Positions 28,289 through 37,338 of a stretch of DNA of 64,000 nucleotides are shown here, in pieces. The notes beneath the pieces were generated by a model that worked only from the letters and a program-made list of their open reading frames with translations, made no database searches and had not been told where the DNA came from. The stretch spans positions 1,426,001 to 1,490,000 of the forward strand of contig CAVWSB010000011.1 of assembly GCA_963757565.1 (NCBI GenBank), given 5' to 3'. Made by a program: the position numbers and the translations under genes. Positions within the stretch are counted from its first letter, which is position 1. Each line of letters opens with the position of its first letter. This DNA is from PALSA-894 sp963757565. GTDB taxonomy: Bacteria > Pseudomonadota > Alphaproteobacteria > Rhizobiales > Xanthobacteraceae.

Positions 28289-28987
28289 ATGCAGATTACC
28301 TGGTATGGCCATTCGGCGTTCCGCCTCGATTTCGGTGGGACTGCGGTGCTGATCGATCCGTTTTTCACCGGCAATCCGACCTTCGTGTCGGACAAGGCGG
28401 CGGCGATCAAGGGCGTCAGCCACATCGTGCTGACGCACGGCCATGGCGATCATGTTGGGGACACGCTGGATATCGCGAAGAGCAACGACGCGACCGTGAC
28501 CGGCGACTACGATCTGCTGATGTGGCTTGCCACCAAGGGACTGGAAAAGCTCAACCCGATGAACAGCGGAGGCACCACCGATCTTGGCGCGTTCTCGGTC
28601 TCGATGGTGCGCGCCGATCATTCGTCGGGCGACATCCAGAACGGTGCGGCGGTCTATCTCGGCAACCCGCATGGGGTGATCATCAAGGCGAAGGGCGAGC
28701 CCACGATCTGGCATCTCGGCGACACCGATATTTTCTCCGACATGGCGCTGATCGCCGAGATCTATCAGCCGAAGGTCGCGATCGTGCCGATCGGCGATCG
28801 GTTCACGATGGGTGGCGCGACGGCCGCGATGGCCTGCAAGCGCTTCATCAAGGCGGACACTGTGATCCCGTGTCACTACGGCACTTTCCCGATCATCGAC
28901 GCGACTGCCGACAAGTTTCTCGCCGAGATGAAAGGCGACAGAGCCAAGGTTATCGTGCCGGAGAACGGCAAGCCGTTTTCCGTCTAG
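28289..28987 (+). CDS. Metal-dependent hydrolase, UPF0173 (metallo-beta-lactamase fold)
   Basis: The 232-residue product starts MQITWYGHSAFRLDFGGTAVLIDPFFTGNP, followed by the metal motif LTHGHGDHVGD, ADHSSG, WHLGDTDIFSDM and IPCHYGTFP. Every MBL ligand is kept (HxHxDH, then His, Asp, His). This corresponds to the UPF0173/YtkL group of unknown physiological substrate. The ATG at 28289 was chosen because MQITWYGHS is the family N terminus. Confidence 0.93.
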   Translation: MQITWYGHSAFRLDFGGTAVLIDPFFTGNPTFVSDKAAAIKGVSHIVLTHGHGDHVGDTLDIAKSNDATVTGDYDLLMWLATKGLEKLNPMNSGGTTDLGAFSVSMVRADHSSGDIQNGAAVYLGNPHGVIIKAKGEPTIWHLGDTDIFSDMALIAEIYQPKVAIVPIGDRFTMGGATAAMACKRFIKADTVIPCHYGTFPIIDATADKFLAEMKGDRAKVIVPENGKPFSV

Positions 28988-29044
28988 GATGCGGAAGGAA
29001 GTAACGCGCACAATCTCGGACACCGCGCGATCAAAGGGGCCATC

Positions 29045-29794
29045 ATGAAAAACCACCCGCTGACGACGGCTGCGGTCGGAGTGATGCTTGCATGTTCGCC
29101 GATCGCTTCATCGCATGCCGCCGAACTCAAGGCGCTGGTCGGCGGCTCGATGACCGAGAGCATGAAAGAGCTCGGGCCACGCTTCGAGCGTGCAACCGGG
29201 CACAAGTTGTCCTTTCAATTCGCCGGAACGCCGGACCTGATCAAGCAGGCGACGTCCGGCGTGCCGTTCGATCTTGGCGTCGTGCCGGTCGATGTGATGA
29301 AGGATGCGGCTGCGCGCGCCAGGTTCACCGAAACGACGAACATCGCGCATGTCGGCTACGGCGTCGCGTACCAGACTGGCGCACCGAAGCCGGACGTGTC
29401 GACTCCGGATGCGCTGAAGCAGGCGCTGCTGCAAGCGCAATCGATCACGCTCTATCCGGACAGCGCGGCCGGCGCGTATGTGATGAGTGTGTTCGACCGG
29501 CTCGGCATCGGTGAAGTCATGAAGATGAAGATCAAGCCGCAGCCGACCGGGAAAATCGCCGAGGCCGTGGCGAAGGGTGACGCCGACCTCGCGGTGTTCC
29601 TGACCAACCTGCTCGCGGCTCCCGGCGTTGAGCTCGCCGGCCCGTTCCCGGGTGATCTGCAGAAGGATCTGGTTTTCGTCGGCGCGGTTTCAGTGGACAG
29701 CCCGCAGGCCGAGGTCGCCAAGGCGTTCCTCGCCTATCTGACGACGCCCGAAGCCATCGCGGTGTTCAAGTCGAAGGGTGTGACGCCGGGGTGA
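29045..29794 (+). CDS. ModA-like periplasmic substrate-binding protein 1 (orphan)
   Basis: The 249-residue product has a signal peptide to about residue 25 (SSHAAELKALVGGSM), then the type II binding-protein fold: SMTESMKELGPRFERATGHKLSF, FAGTPDLIKQATSGVPFDLGVVP, and IAEAVAKGDADLAVFLTNLLAAPGVE. This resembles molybdate-binding ModA and related ELK-x-L-x-GG proteins. No ABC permease or ATPase gene is adjacent, so transport partners are unknown and the ligand may not be molybdate. A related protein lies at 58632-59399. Confidence 0.82.
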   Translation: MKNHPLTTAAVGVMLACSPIASSHAAELKALVGGSMTESMKELGPRFERATGHKLSFQFAGTPDLIKQATSGVPFDLGVVPVDVMKDAAARARFTETTNIAHVGYGVAYQTGAPKPDVSTPDALKQALLQAQSITLYPDSAAGAYVMSVFDRLGIGEVMKMKIKPQPTGKIAEAVAKGDADLAVFLTNLLAAPGVELAGPFPGDLQKDLVFVGAVSVDSPQAEVAKAFLAYLTTPEAIAVFKSKGVTPG

Positions 29795-29901
29795 CGCAAC
29801 GAATGGCGGGCAAGCCGCGCGGCAATTAAGGTTTACAAAGGATAAACGTCGCGGGAGTCGGCGGTTTGACCTAACCATGCGCTGTGGACAGGGGCGGTGT
29901 C

Positions 29902-30237
29902 ATGGGGCGTGACCAGGGCGATTCCGGACAGTTTGAATGGGTGAATGCGTGGGCGGCTCCTGCCAGCCCCACGGTGGCATCCCAGGACAACGTCGCACCG
30001 CCGGCAGCCCCAGTATCGCTCTCGCGCGAGGAGCAGCTTGCGCGCGACATCGCTGAAATCATCCGCCGGCGAGATGCGCTGGACGCGCTTCCGATCGGCA
30101 GACCGCGATCACGCCGCCGCTTCTGGGTGGTCCCGGCAACGGCGGAGCGGGTTCCCGCAATCATCGGCGGGGTTCTGGCGCTGCTCGTTCTCACCGTGGT
30201 CGGGGCGGCAACGGCGATGACCAAGCTCGTGCGATAG
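29902..30237 (+). CDS. Membrane-anchored small protein of unknown function
   Basis: ATG 29902 gives 111 residues; an earlier GTG at 29884 is in frame but less likely, because a GGGGCGG ribosome site precedes 29902. The N-terminal part is Ala/Pro-rich and acidic, a central amphipathic segment reads SREEQLARDIAEIIRRRDAL, and a C-terminal membrane helix (IIGGVLALLVLTVVGAATAM) ends the protein. I do not recognise the family. Confidence 0.66.
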   Translation: MGRDQGDSGQFEWVNAWAAPASPTVASQDNVAPPAAPVSLSREEQLARDIAEIIRRRDALDALPIGRPRSRRRFWVVPATAERVPAIIGGVLALLVLTVVGAATAMTKLVR

Positions 30238-30240
30238 CGA

Positions 30241-30417
30241 CTACGCGGCCTTCGGCAGAACAGCTTCGCCGACGCGCCACTCGTGCACCTGCCCGCAAGC
30301 AGGGCATTCGACCCGCACTTTTTCGGATTTGATTTTCAGCAGCGTACCGATTTCGGTCGCGACACCAGCATCGATCGTGCGCCGCGTCACCGGACAGGTA
30401 AAGAACAATCGTTCCAT
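30241..30417 (-). CDS. Small zinc-ribbon-like protein
   Basis: The start at 30417 gives MERLFFTCPVTRRTIDAGV and 58 residues. One cysteine lies in FTCPVT and two in VECPACGQVHEW, a rubredoxin-like knuckle with a His nearby, suggestive of a partial zinc ribbon. Similar mini-proteins are frequent in Bradyrhizobium-type genomes. Convergent with the preceding gene, three bases apart. Function unknown. Confidence 0.72.
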   Translation of the reverse strand: MERLFFTCPVTRRTIDAGVATEIGTLLKIKSEKVRVECPACGQVHEWRVGEAVLPKAA

Positions 30418-30462
30418 CGAACGCCTCCCATCTGGAGGGCGTGCCCGCACCCTATATAGGCG

Positions 30463-31335
30463 TCAGATCGAGAAGCGCACCCGTGTTCCATTCGGATCGC
30501 GCACTTCGGTTCCATGGGCGGAGCTCCCGAGCGGGACATTGGCCGTCTTGAGCCGCGCAAGCGCGGCGTCGCGCGTCGGCGCATCGGCTGCTTCGATCGA
30601 AAACCACGACAGGCCGGCACGGTTGTCGTCGCGCATCTTCGCGCCGGCAGAGTGCCAAACATTGCTGCCGACATGGTGATGATAGCGGCCCGACGACATG
30701 AATAGCGCGCCGCCGCGTCCCGCGGTCGGATTGAGGCCGACCGTGTCGCAATAGAACTGCTGCGTGGTCGCAAGGTCGCCGACGCGCAGATGGATATGGC
30801 CGACACGCAGGCCGTCCGGCGCGTACCCGTAAGTCATGTTTCCGGCTTCGGCCGCAAGGTTGTCGAGGTCGAGCCGGTCGGTCGCCATCTGGATGCGGTC
30901 ATCGTTCCAGCGCCACTCTTCGGGGAGGCGGTCGCGATAGACCTCGATGCCGTTGCCTTCGGGATCGTCCAGATAGATCGCCTCGCTCACCAGGTGATCC
31001 GAGGCGCCGGACAGCGGCACGCGCTTTTGCGCCACATGCACCAGCCAGCGCCCGAGATCGGCGCGCGTCGGCTGGAGAAACGCCGTGTGATAGAGCCCGG
31101 CGGTGCGCGGATCGTCCGGCAGTGCGGAGGGCGCGGCCTCGAGTTCGAGCAGCGTGACACCGCCTGCGCCGAGTCGCGTCGTTTTCGAATCGCGGTCGAG
31201 GACATGCAGACCGATCGCCTGCGAATAAAAGTCGGTCAGGCGCGACAGATCGCGCGCCTTCAGGCCGACCGTGCCGATGCGCAGCGGCGTGCGGCTGGCG
31301 AACGTGACATTCGAGGAAGGGTTGGAGGCATCCAT
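30463..31335 (-). CDS. Two-domain VOC family protein, CatE-like (glyoxalase/ring-cleavage dioxygenase fold)
   Basis: The 290-residue product has two VOC modules: residues about 18-135 (IGTVGLKARDLSRLTDFYSQAIGLHVL, LYHTAFLQP) and about 165-280 (VGHIHLRVGDLATTQQFYCDTVGLN, GRYHHHVGSNVWHS). Metal-ligand His and Glu positions (EGNGIEVYRDRP-like and HIHLRVGDL) are kept. The order fits the catechol 2,3-dioxygenase-like CatE group. No pathway genes lie next to it, so the substrate is unknown. Confidence 0.87.
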   Translation of the reverse strand: MDASNPSSNVTFASRTPLRIGTVGLKARDLSRLTDFYSQAIGLHVLDRDSKTTRLGAGGVTLLELEAAPSALPDDPRTAGLYHTAFLQPTRADLGRWLVHVAQKRVPLSGASDHLVSEAIYLDDPEGNGIEVYRDRLPEEWRWNDDRIQMATDRLDLDNLAAEAGNMTYGYAPDGLRVGHIHLRVGDLATTQQFYCDTVGLNPTAGRGGALFMSSGRYHHHVGSNVWHSAGAKMRDDNRAGLSWFSIEAADAPTRDAALARLKTANVPLGSSAHGTEVRDPNGTRVRFSI

Positions 31336-31496
31336 GGGCTACGGCCTTTCGTTGAATCCCTTATATTGTGACGCCACATAGCGCGACAACCGTGCAGGCG
31401 CGGCGGGCGTGCAAGGGCGCCTGTGCGAGGCTGCAAACAGCCGGTGGCGCGGCTTAGCCGGCTCTGCTAATCCGTTGCGCTGACAAGAGGTTACGG

Positions 31497-31784
31497 ATGT
31501 CCGTCGATACCGCCACCGTCCGCCGCATTGCGCATCTGGCGCGCATTGCGGTCAAGGACGATGAAGTCGAGCACCTGAAGGGCGAGCTCAACGCCATGCT
31601 GGCGTTCGTCGAGCAGCTTTCCGAAGTGAACGTCGACGGCGTCGAGCCGATGACGTCGGTGATGCCGATGGCGATGAAAATGCGCGACGACGTGGTGACG
31701 GACGGCGGCATCGCGGACGACATCGTGAAGAATGCGCCGGCGACCGAAGACAACTTTTTTCTTGTGCCGAAGGTGGTGGAATAG
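31497..31784 (+). CDS. gatC: Asp-tRNA(Asn)/Glu-tRNA(Gln) amidotransferase subunit C
   Basis: The 95-residue product reads MSVDTATVRRIAHLARIAVKDDEVEHLKGELNAMLAFVEQLSEVNVDGVEP, with a C-terminal VPKVVE, typical GatC. It clamps GatA and GatB in the complex that converts misacylated Glu-tRNA(Gln) or Asp-tRNA(Asn). gatA follows at 32032, with one small unknown gene in between; gatB is not in the window. Confidence 0.95.
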   Translation: MSVDTATVRRIAHLARIAVKDDEVEHLKGELNAMLAFVEQLSEVNVDGVEPMTSVMPMAMKMRDDVVTDGGIADDIVKNAPATEDNFFLVPKVVE

Positions 31785-31786
31785 CG

Positions 31787-32032
31787 ATGTGCTGGGCCTG
31801 CGAGCAGGGCGACCGCGAGCGCATCTGGGCGCTGATCGACGTGATTTCGACCGGACAGATGCCGGCCGGACACACGGCGGAGGATCTGCGCAACATGGGC
31901 CTGCCGCAACCGGGCGAGCTCTACCGCGACGAACAGCCGGACGGCACGATCCTAATCCGGCAGGTGGCGCCTTCGGAACTGAAGAAGGCCGAACTGAAGA
32001 ACAACTTCGTTTGCGACAGTCCTGATCAATAA
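31787..32032 (+). CDS. Small unknown protein between gatC and gatA
   Basis: The 81-residue product starts MCWACEQGDRERIWALIDVIS two bases after gatC, and its stop overlaps the gatA start (TAATG). It has a CxxC near the N terminus (residues 2-5), a Cys near the C terminus (NNFVCDSPDQ), and a middle segment RQVAPSELKKAELKNNF. I do not recognise a family. The tight packing inside the gat operon and intact frame argue it is real and translated. A link with tRNA amidation is only suggested by position. Confidence 0.72.
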   Translation: MCWACEQGDRERIWALIDVISTGQMPAGHTAEDLRNMGLPQPGELYRDEQPDGTILIRQVAPSELKKAELKNNFVCDSPDQ

Positions 32033-33540
32033 TGACCGACCTGACATCGCTCACGCTGGCGCAGGCGCGCGACCGGCTGCGCAAGAAGGACATCACAGCG
32101 GCCGAATTGACCGACGCGCATATCGGCGCGGTCGAGCAGGCGCGTGCGCTCAATGCCTTCGTGCGCGAGACACCGGATCGCGCCCGTACGATGGCGCAAG
32201 CCTCGGACGCGCGGCTCGCGAAAGGCGAGGGCGGTCCGCTCGAAGGCATTCCGCTCGGCATCAAGGATCTGTTCTGCACCAAGGACACGCGCACAACGGC
32301 GTGCTCAAAAATCCTCGACGACTTCACGCCCACCTACGAGTCCACCATCACGGCTAACCTGTGGCGCGACGGCGCTGTGATGCTCGGCAAACTCAACAAC
32401 GACGAGTTCGCAATGGGCTCGTCGAACGAGACTTCATGCTTCGGGCCGGTTGTGAACCCGTGGCGGCGCAAAGGCTCGAATGTCGGCGCGGGGGCAGGGG
32501 GGCAGATCGAAGGCGCGCATCTGGTGCCTGGCGGCTCGTCGGGTGGCTCAGCGGCAGCGGTCGCCGCGCACCTGTGCCTCGGCGCGACTGCGACTGACAC
32601 CGGCGGCTCGATCCGGCAGCCGGCCGCGTTCACCGGCACGGTGGGGCTGAAGCCGACCTACGGACGCTGCTCGCGCTGGGGGATCGTGGCGTTTGCATCG
32701 TCGCTCGATCAGGCCGGCCCGATCGCCCGCACGGTGCGCGACGCCGCGCTGCTGATGCGCTCGATGGCGGGCCACGATGCGAAGGACACGACCTCGGTCG
32801 ATCTGCCGGTGCCGGATTACGAGGCGGCGCTGGACCGCTCGGTCAGAGGCATGCGCATCGGCATCCCGAAGGAATACCGGCTCGACGGCATGCCGGGCGA
32901 GATCGAGACGCTCTGGCAGCAGGGCATCGCGTGGCTGAAGGACGCGGGCGCCGAGATGGTCGACGTATCGCTGCCGCACACGAAATACGCGCTGCCGGCC
33001 TATTACATCGTGGCGCCGGCCGAGGCGTCATCGAACCTCGCGCGCTATGACGGCGTGCGCTACGGCCTGCGCGTGCCAGGCCGCGACATCACCGCCATGT
33101 ACGCGGAAACGCGCGCGCAGGGGTTCGGTGCGGAAGTTCGCCGGCGCGTGATGATCGGCACCTATGTGCTCTCGGCCGGCTATTACGACGCCTATTACAT
33201 CCGTGCGCAGAAGGTGCGCACGCTGATCAAGCGCGACTTTGAACGATGCTTCGCGGCTGGCATCGACGCCATGCTGACGCCCGCCACGCCGTCCGCGGCG
33301 TTCGGAATCGGCGAGAAGGGCGGCGCCGACCCGGTCGAAATGTATCTGAACGACGTTTTCACCGTGACCGTGAACATGGCGGGCCTGCCGGGCATTGCTG
33401 TGCCGGCCGGGCTGGACGCGCAAGGGCTGCCGCTCGGGCTCCAACTCATCGGCAAGCCGTTCGATGAGGAAACCCTGTTCGCCCTCGGCCAGCGGATCGA
33501 GGATGCGGCGGGGAGCTTCGTCGCGGAGCGCTGGTGGTGA
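32032..33540 (+). CDS. gatA: Asp-tRNA(Asn)/Glu-tRNA(Gln) amidotransferase subunit A
   Basis: The 502-residue amidase-signature protein carries the catalytic Ser-Ser-Lys set: Lys in GIPLGIKDLFC, and the Gly/Ser stretch VPGGSSGGSAAAVAAH followed by DTGGSIRQPAAF. It generates ammonia from glutamine for the tRNA-bound carboxylate. Start ATG 32032 overlaps the preceding stop. The loop before VPGG (AGAGGQIEGAHL) is longer than usual. The stop overlaps the next gene (GTGA). Confidence 0.96.
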   Translation: MTDLTSLTLAQARDRLRKKDITAAELTDAHIGAVEQARALNAFVRETPDRARTMAQASDARLAKGEGGPLEGIPLGIKDLFCTKDTRTTACSKILDDFTPTYESTITANLWRDGAVMLGKLNNDEFAMGSSNETSCFGPVVNPWRRKGSNVGAGAGGQIEGAHLVPGGSSGGSAAAVAAHLCLGATATDTGGSIRQPAAFTGTVGLKPTYGRCSRWGIVAFASSLDQAGPIARTVRDAALLMRSMAGHDAKDTTSVDLPVPDYEAALDRSVRGMRIGIPKEYRLDGMPGEIETLWQQGIAWLKDAGAEMVDVSLPHTKYALPAYYIVAPAEASSNLARYDGVRYGLRVPGRDITAMYAETRAQGFGAEVRRRVMIGTYVLSAGYYDAYYIRAQKVRTLIKRDFERCFAAGIDAMLTPATPSAAFGIGEKGGADPVEMYLNDVFTVTVNMAGLPGIAVPAGLDAQGLPLGLQLIGKPFDEETLFALGQRIEDAAGSFVAERWW

Positions 33541-33845
33541 CGGCCGCCGCATTCGCGGCGTCCGTCGCAGACGCCACGCCACCCGCAGGCCTCAACGGCC
33601 CGCTTGAAGGGCTCTGGTGGGCGGCAAAGGGCGACTGGGAGCGGGCCCACAAGATCGTGCAGGATGACGAAGGCCGCGAGGCCGCGTGGGTGCACGCCTA
33701 TCTGCATCGCGTCGAGGGCGACCTGCCGAACGCCGGCTACTGGTATCGCCGCGCGGGCAAGCCGGTCGCCTCCGCTTCGCTTGAAGCGGAATGGACCGCG
33801 ATGGTCGGCGAATTGCTCGGCGAGCGGTCGGCCGGATCGCGCTAG
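33537..33845 (+). CDS. Small unknown protein coupled to gatA
   Basis: GTG 33537 overlaps the gatA stop as GTGA and gives about 102 residues: an N-terminal Ala-rich stretch, then LNGPLEGLWWAAKGDWERAHKIVQDDEGREAAWVHAYLHRVEGDLPNAGYWYRRAGKP. The repeated W-x-x-A-H and A-W-x-H-A-Y pattern resembles a single TPR-like helical unit. Relatives with the same gene after gatA are known in this order, from memory. Function unknown. Confidence 0.72.
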   Translation: MTAAAFAASVADATPPAGLNGPLEGLWWAAKGDWERAHKIVQDDEGREAAWVHAYLHRVEGDLPNAGYWYRRAGKPVASASLEAEWTAMVGELLGERSAGSR

Positions 33846-34168
33846 AGCGAAAAGCTCGTCCCGCAGCCGCAGCTGGCGGTCGCCTGCGGATTGTTGATCT
33901 TGAACGACTGCCCGATCAGATCGTCGACGAAGTCGATCTGCGAGCCCGCCATGTAGTTGACCGACACCGGGTCGATCAGCACCACCGCGCCGTCGCGCGT
34001 CAGCACCAGGTCGTCCTCGGCCTTCGCCCGCTCGATGTCGAACTTGTACTGGAAGCCCGAACAACCGCCGCCCTCGACCGAGACCCGCAGCATCGCGCCT
34101 GCCGGCTCGGATTGGAGGATTTCCCCAATCCGCCGGGCTGCGCTCTCCGAAATCGTGACGTTTTCCAT
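33842..34168 (-). CDS. erpA: Iron-sulfur cluster insertion protein, A-type carrier
   Basis: The 108-residue product has GGGCSGFQYKF and a C-terminal ASCGCGTSFSL, giving the three conserved cysteines of A-type carriers (IscA/ErpA/HesB) that hold and hand over Fe-S clusters to apoproteins. The symbol follows the usual naming in this order; IscA-type cannot be excluded from sequence alone. It converges with the preceding gene (four-base overlap) and diverges from dgt. Confidence 0.9.
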   Translation of the reverse strand: MENVTISESAARRIGEILQSEPAGAMLRVSVEGGGCSGFQYKFDIERAKAEDDLVLTRDGAVVLIDPVSVNYMAGSQIDFVDDLIGQSFKINNPQATASCGCGTSFSL

Positions 34169-34228
34169 GATTGTCCTCGACTCGGATAGTTAGGTACGCG
34201 GACGGCTCCGGTCAATTGCGGGATTGCG

Positions 34229-35407
34229 ATGCCCAGACGCGCCTCATACGCGGCCGACCCGGCGTCCAGCCGGGGCCGGTTCTATCCCGAGCCTCCGAGC
34301 GCGACCCGCAGCCCGTTCCGGCGCGACGCGGACCGCATCATCCATTCGACCGCATTCCGCCGGCTCAAGCACAAGACCCAGGTGTTCGTGTTCCATGAGG
34401 GCGATCACTACCGAACCCGCCTGACCCACACGCTGGAAGTGACCCAGATCGCCCGCGCGCTTTCCCGCACGCTCAGCCTCGACGAGGACCTCGCCGAGGC
34501 GCTCGCGCTGGCGCACGATCTTGGCCATCCGCCGTTCGGTCATGCCGGCGAGCGCGCGCTCAATGCCTGCCTCGCGGATTTCGGCGGGTTCGATCACAAC
34601 GCCCAGACCTTGCGCATCGTCACCGCCACGGAGCGGCGCTATCCGGGCTTCGACGGGTTGAACCTCACCTGGGAAACCCTGGAGGGCATCGTCAAACACA
34701 ACGGTCCGGTGATGGACACCGACGGCACGCCGGTCGGCAGGTATCTCGATCACGGCGTGCCCCGCGGGATCGTGGACTACAACGCCACCAACGATCTGGC
34801 GCTCTGGAGCCTCGCCGGCGCGGAGGCGCAGGTCGCCGCGATTGCCGACGACATCGCCTACGACGCGCACGATCTCGACGACGGCCTGCGCGCCGGCCTG
34901 TTTCAACTCGCCGATCTCAACGGGCTGCCGGTGCTAACCGGATTGCTTCGCGAGGTGCGCGACCAATACCCCGGCATCGATCCAGCGCGGCTGACGCACG
35001 AACTGGTGCGCCGGCTGATCGGAAAACTGATCGAGGACGTTGTGGCCGAGAGCATTCGCCGCATTGGCGCGATCGCGCCCACTTCATCGGACGAGGTCCG
35101 CGCTGCGGCCCGCCCCGTCATCGGGTTCTCGGCAACGATGGCTTCGACCGATCGCGCCATCAAGGAGTTCCTCTGGACCAACATGTACCGCCACCCGCAT
35201 GTGGTGCGCGTCATGGAGCAGGCCGAAACCGTGGTGCGCGATCTGTTCGCGCGCTATTTCGTTTCGCCGCGCGAGTTGCCGCCCGAATGGGCCCATGGGC
35301 TCGAGGCCGACGCCGATCTGCGCGCGCGCCGCGTCGGCGATTTCATCGCCGGCATGACGGACGGGTACGCATTTGCAGAGCACGCACGGATGTTTGCCAA
35401 ATCCTAG
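34229..35407 (+). CDS. dgt: Deoxyguanosinetriphosphate triphosphohydrolase-like protein
   Basis: The 392-residue HD-domain protein has FRRLKHKTQVF, RTRLTHTLEVTQIARALSR, ALAHDLGHPPFGHAGERAL (HD motif) and DDIAYDAHDLDDGLRAG with the final Asp. These are all the metal ligands and the arginines of dNTP triphosphohydrolases, which split dNTPs to nucleoside and triphosphate. Frame intact. Located directly before argS as in other Hyphomicrobiales. Confidence 0.94.
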   Translation: MPRRASYAADPASSRGRFYPEPPSATRSPFRRDADRIIHSTAFRRLKHKTQVFVFHEGDHYRTRLTHTLEVTQIARALSRTLSLDEDLAEALALAHDLGHPPFGHAGERALNACLADFGGFDHNAQTLRIVTATERRYPGFDGLNLTWETLEGIVKHNGPVMDTDGTPVGRYLDHGVPRGIVDYNATNDLALWSLAGAEAQVAAIADDIAYDAHDLDDGLRAGLFQLADLNGLPVLTGLLREVRDQYPGIDPARLTHELVRRLIGKLIEDVVAESIRRIGAIAPTSSDEVRAAARPVIGFSATMASTDRAIKEFLWTNMYRHPHVVRVMEQAETVVRDLFARYFVSPRELPPEWAHGLEADADLRARRVGDFIAGMTDGYAFAEHARMFAKS

Positions 35408-35470
35408 CGGCATTTTGACTTAAAGGTTGAAAGTTGCGATAGCGCCGCTCGCATCAGCAGCGAAGCAGAG

Positions 35471-37249
35471 ATGTCAGACTCCTATCCGAACATTTTCGCG
35501 ACCGTCCTTGCGCGCGTCCATGCGGCTCTTGCGGCGCTGACCGGGGAGGGCGCGCTGCCGCCGCTCGACGCCGCGCGCGTCGTGGTCGAGCCGCCGCGCG
35601 ATGCTTCGCATGGCGACATGGCGACCAATGCCGCGATGGTTCTGGCGAAGGAGGCGGGCAAGAAGCCGCGCGAGCTCGCCGAACTGCTGGCGGAAAAACT
35701 GCGCGCCGACGATCTGATCGCGAAGGTGGATGTTGCCGGGCCGGGCTTCATCAACCTCGCGCTCAAACCCGACGTATGGGCGCATGTGTTGCGTGCCGCG
35801 ATCGACGCCGGGCCGGACTATGGCAAGGGCCGCGCGAGCGGCCACAAGGTCAACGTCGAATACGTGTCGGCCAATCCGACCGGACCGATGCACGTCGGCC
35901 ATTGCCGCGGGGCGGTGTTCGGCGATGCGCTTGCAAACCTGCTCGACTTCGCGGGCAACGATGTGACGCGCGAGTATTACATCAACGATGCGGGCGCGCA
36001 GGTCGATGTGCTCGCGCGCTCGGCGTACCTGCGCTACCGCGAAGCACTCGGTGAGGCGATCGCGATTCCGGAAGGGCTCTATCCCGGAGATTATCTCAAG
36101 CCGGTTGGCGAGGCGCTTGCCGCCGAATATGGCTCGTCGCTGAAGGACAGGCCGGAAAGCGAATGGCTCGCGCCGGTGCGCGCCAAATCGATCGACATGA
36201 TGATGGCGATGATCCGCGACGATCTCGCCGCGCTCAACGTCCGGCATGATGTGTTCTTCTCGGAGCGGTCGCTGGTCCAAGGTCGCGATGAAGTCGCCGC
36301 CACGATCAAGCAGCTGCGGGATGAAGAGAAGATTTTTCAGGGGCGCTTGCCGCCGCCGAAGGGCGCGCCGGTCGAAGATTGGGAGGATCGCGAGCAGACC
36401 CTGTTCCGCGCCACCGCGTTCGGCGACGATGTCGACCGGCCGCTGATGAAGTCGGACGGCAGCTACACCTATTTCGCGTCCGACATCGCGTACCACAAAT
36501 CCAAGTTCGATCGCGGCTTCGCCGACATGATCGATGTGTGGGGCGCCGACCACGGCGGCTACATCAAGCGCATGCAGGCGGCCGTGAAGGCGATCACCAG
36601 CGGCAAAGCGGCGCTCGACGTGAAGATCGTTCAGCTCGTGCGGCTCTTGCGCGCAGGCGAGCCCGTCAAAATGTCGAAGCGCTCGGGGGACTTCGTCACC
36701 CTGCGTGAAGTCGTGGATGAGGTCGGCAAGGATGCCGTCCGATTCATGATGCTTTATCGCAAGAACGACGCGGTGCTGGACTTCGATCTCGCCAAGGTGA
36801 TCGAGCAGTCGCGCGAGAATCCGGTCTTCTATGTGCAGTACGGCCACGCCCGCGCCCACTCGATCTTTCGCAACGCGCGCGAGATTCTGCCCGAACTTCC
36901 TGTGGATGACGCAAAGCGCGCCGAATACCTCGGGCAGGCCAAACTCGAACTTTTGGGGGATGCCGGCGAGGTCGCACTGATCAAGAAGATTGCCGAGTAC
37001 CCCCGCCTCGTAGAGGCCGCAGCATCAGCTCACGAGCCCCACAGGATTGCCTTTTATCTCTATGAATTGGCAAGCGAATTCCATGCCCACTGGACCCGTG
37101 GAGGCAAAAACTCGCCACATTTACGATTCATTATCCAGACTGATTCAACACTGACCGCGGCCCGCCTCGCACTGGTGCAAGGTGTTGCCACCGTTCTTGC
37201 TTCCGGCCTGGGACTGCTGGGAGTTGGGGCGCCTGAAGAGATGCGGTAA
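35471..37249 (+). CDS. argS: Arginine-tRNA ligase
   Basis: The 592-residue class I synthetase has the HIGH-type motif in NPTGPMHVGHCRG, the KMSKRSGDFVTL motif, an N-terminal Add1 tRNA-binding domain (MATNAAMVLAKEAGKKPRELAELLAEKL), and a C-terminal DALR anticodon-binding helix domain. Full length and frame intact. The start at 35471 follows a GCAGAG ribosome-like site. Confidence 0.96.
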   Translation: MSDSYPNIFATVLARVHAALAALTGEGALPPLDAARVVVEPPRDASHGDMATNAAMVLAKEAGKKPRELAELLAEKLRADDLIAKVDVAGPGFINLALKPDVWAHVLRAAIDAGPDYGKGRASGHKVNVEYVSANPTGPMHVGHCRGAVFGDALANLLDFAGNDVTREYYINDAGAQVDVLARSAYLRYREALGEAIAIPEGLYPGDYLKPVGEALAAEYGSSLKDRPESEWLAPVRAKSIDMMMAMIRDDLAALNVRHDVFFSERSLVQGRDEVAATIKQLRDEEKIFQGRLPPPKGAPVEDWEDREQTLFRATAFGDDVDRPLMKSDGSYTYFASDIAYHKSKFDRGFADMIDVWGADHGGYIKRMQAAVKAITSGKAALDVKIVQLVRLLRAGEPVKMSKRSGDFVTLREVVDEVGKDAVRFMMLYRKNDAVLDFDLAKVIEQSRENPVFYVQYGHARAHSIFRNAREILPELPVDDAKRAEYLGQAKLELLGDAGEVALIKKIAEYPRLVEAAASAHEPHRIAFYLYELASEFHAHWTRGGKNSPHLRFIIQTDSTLTAARLALVQGVATVLASGLGLLGVGAPEEMR

Positions 37250-37338
37250 TCTCACTTGGTGCCACGAAACGCCGGTTGCCCGGGGGCTATGGGCCGGCGC
37301 CGTATTCACCGAGTATAGTCGAGGGAACCGGTGGCAGT

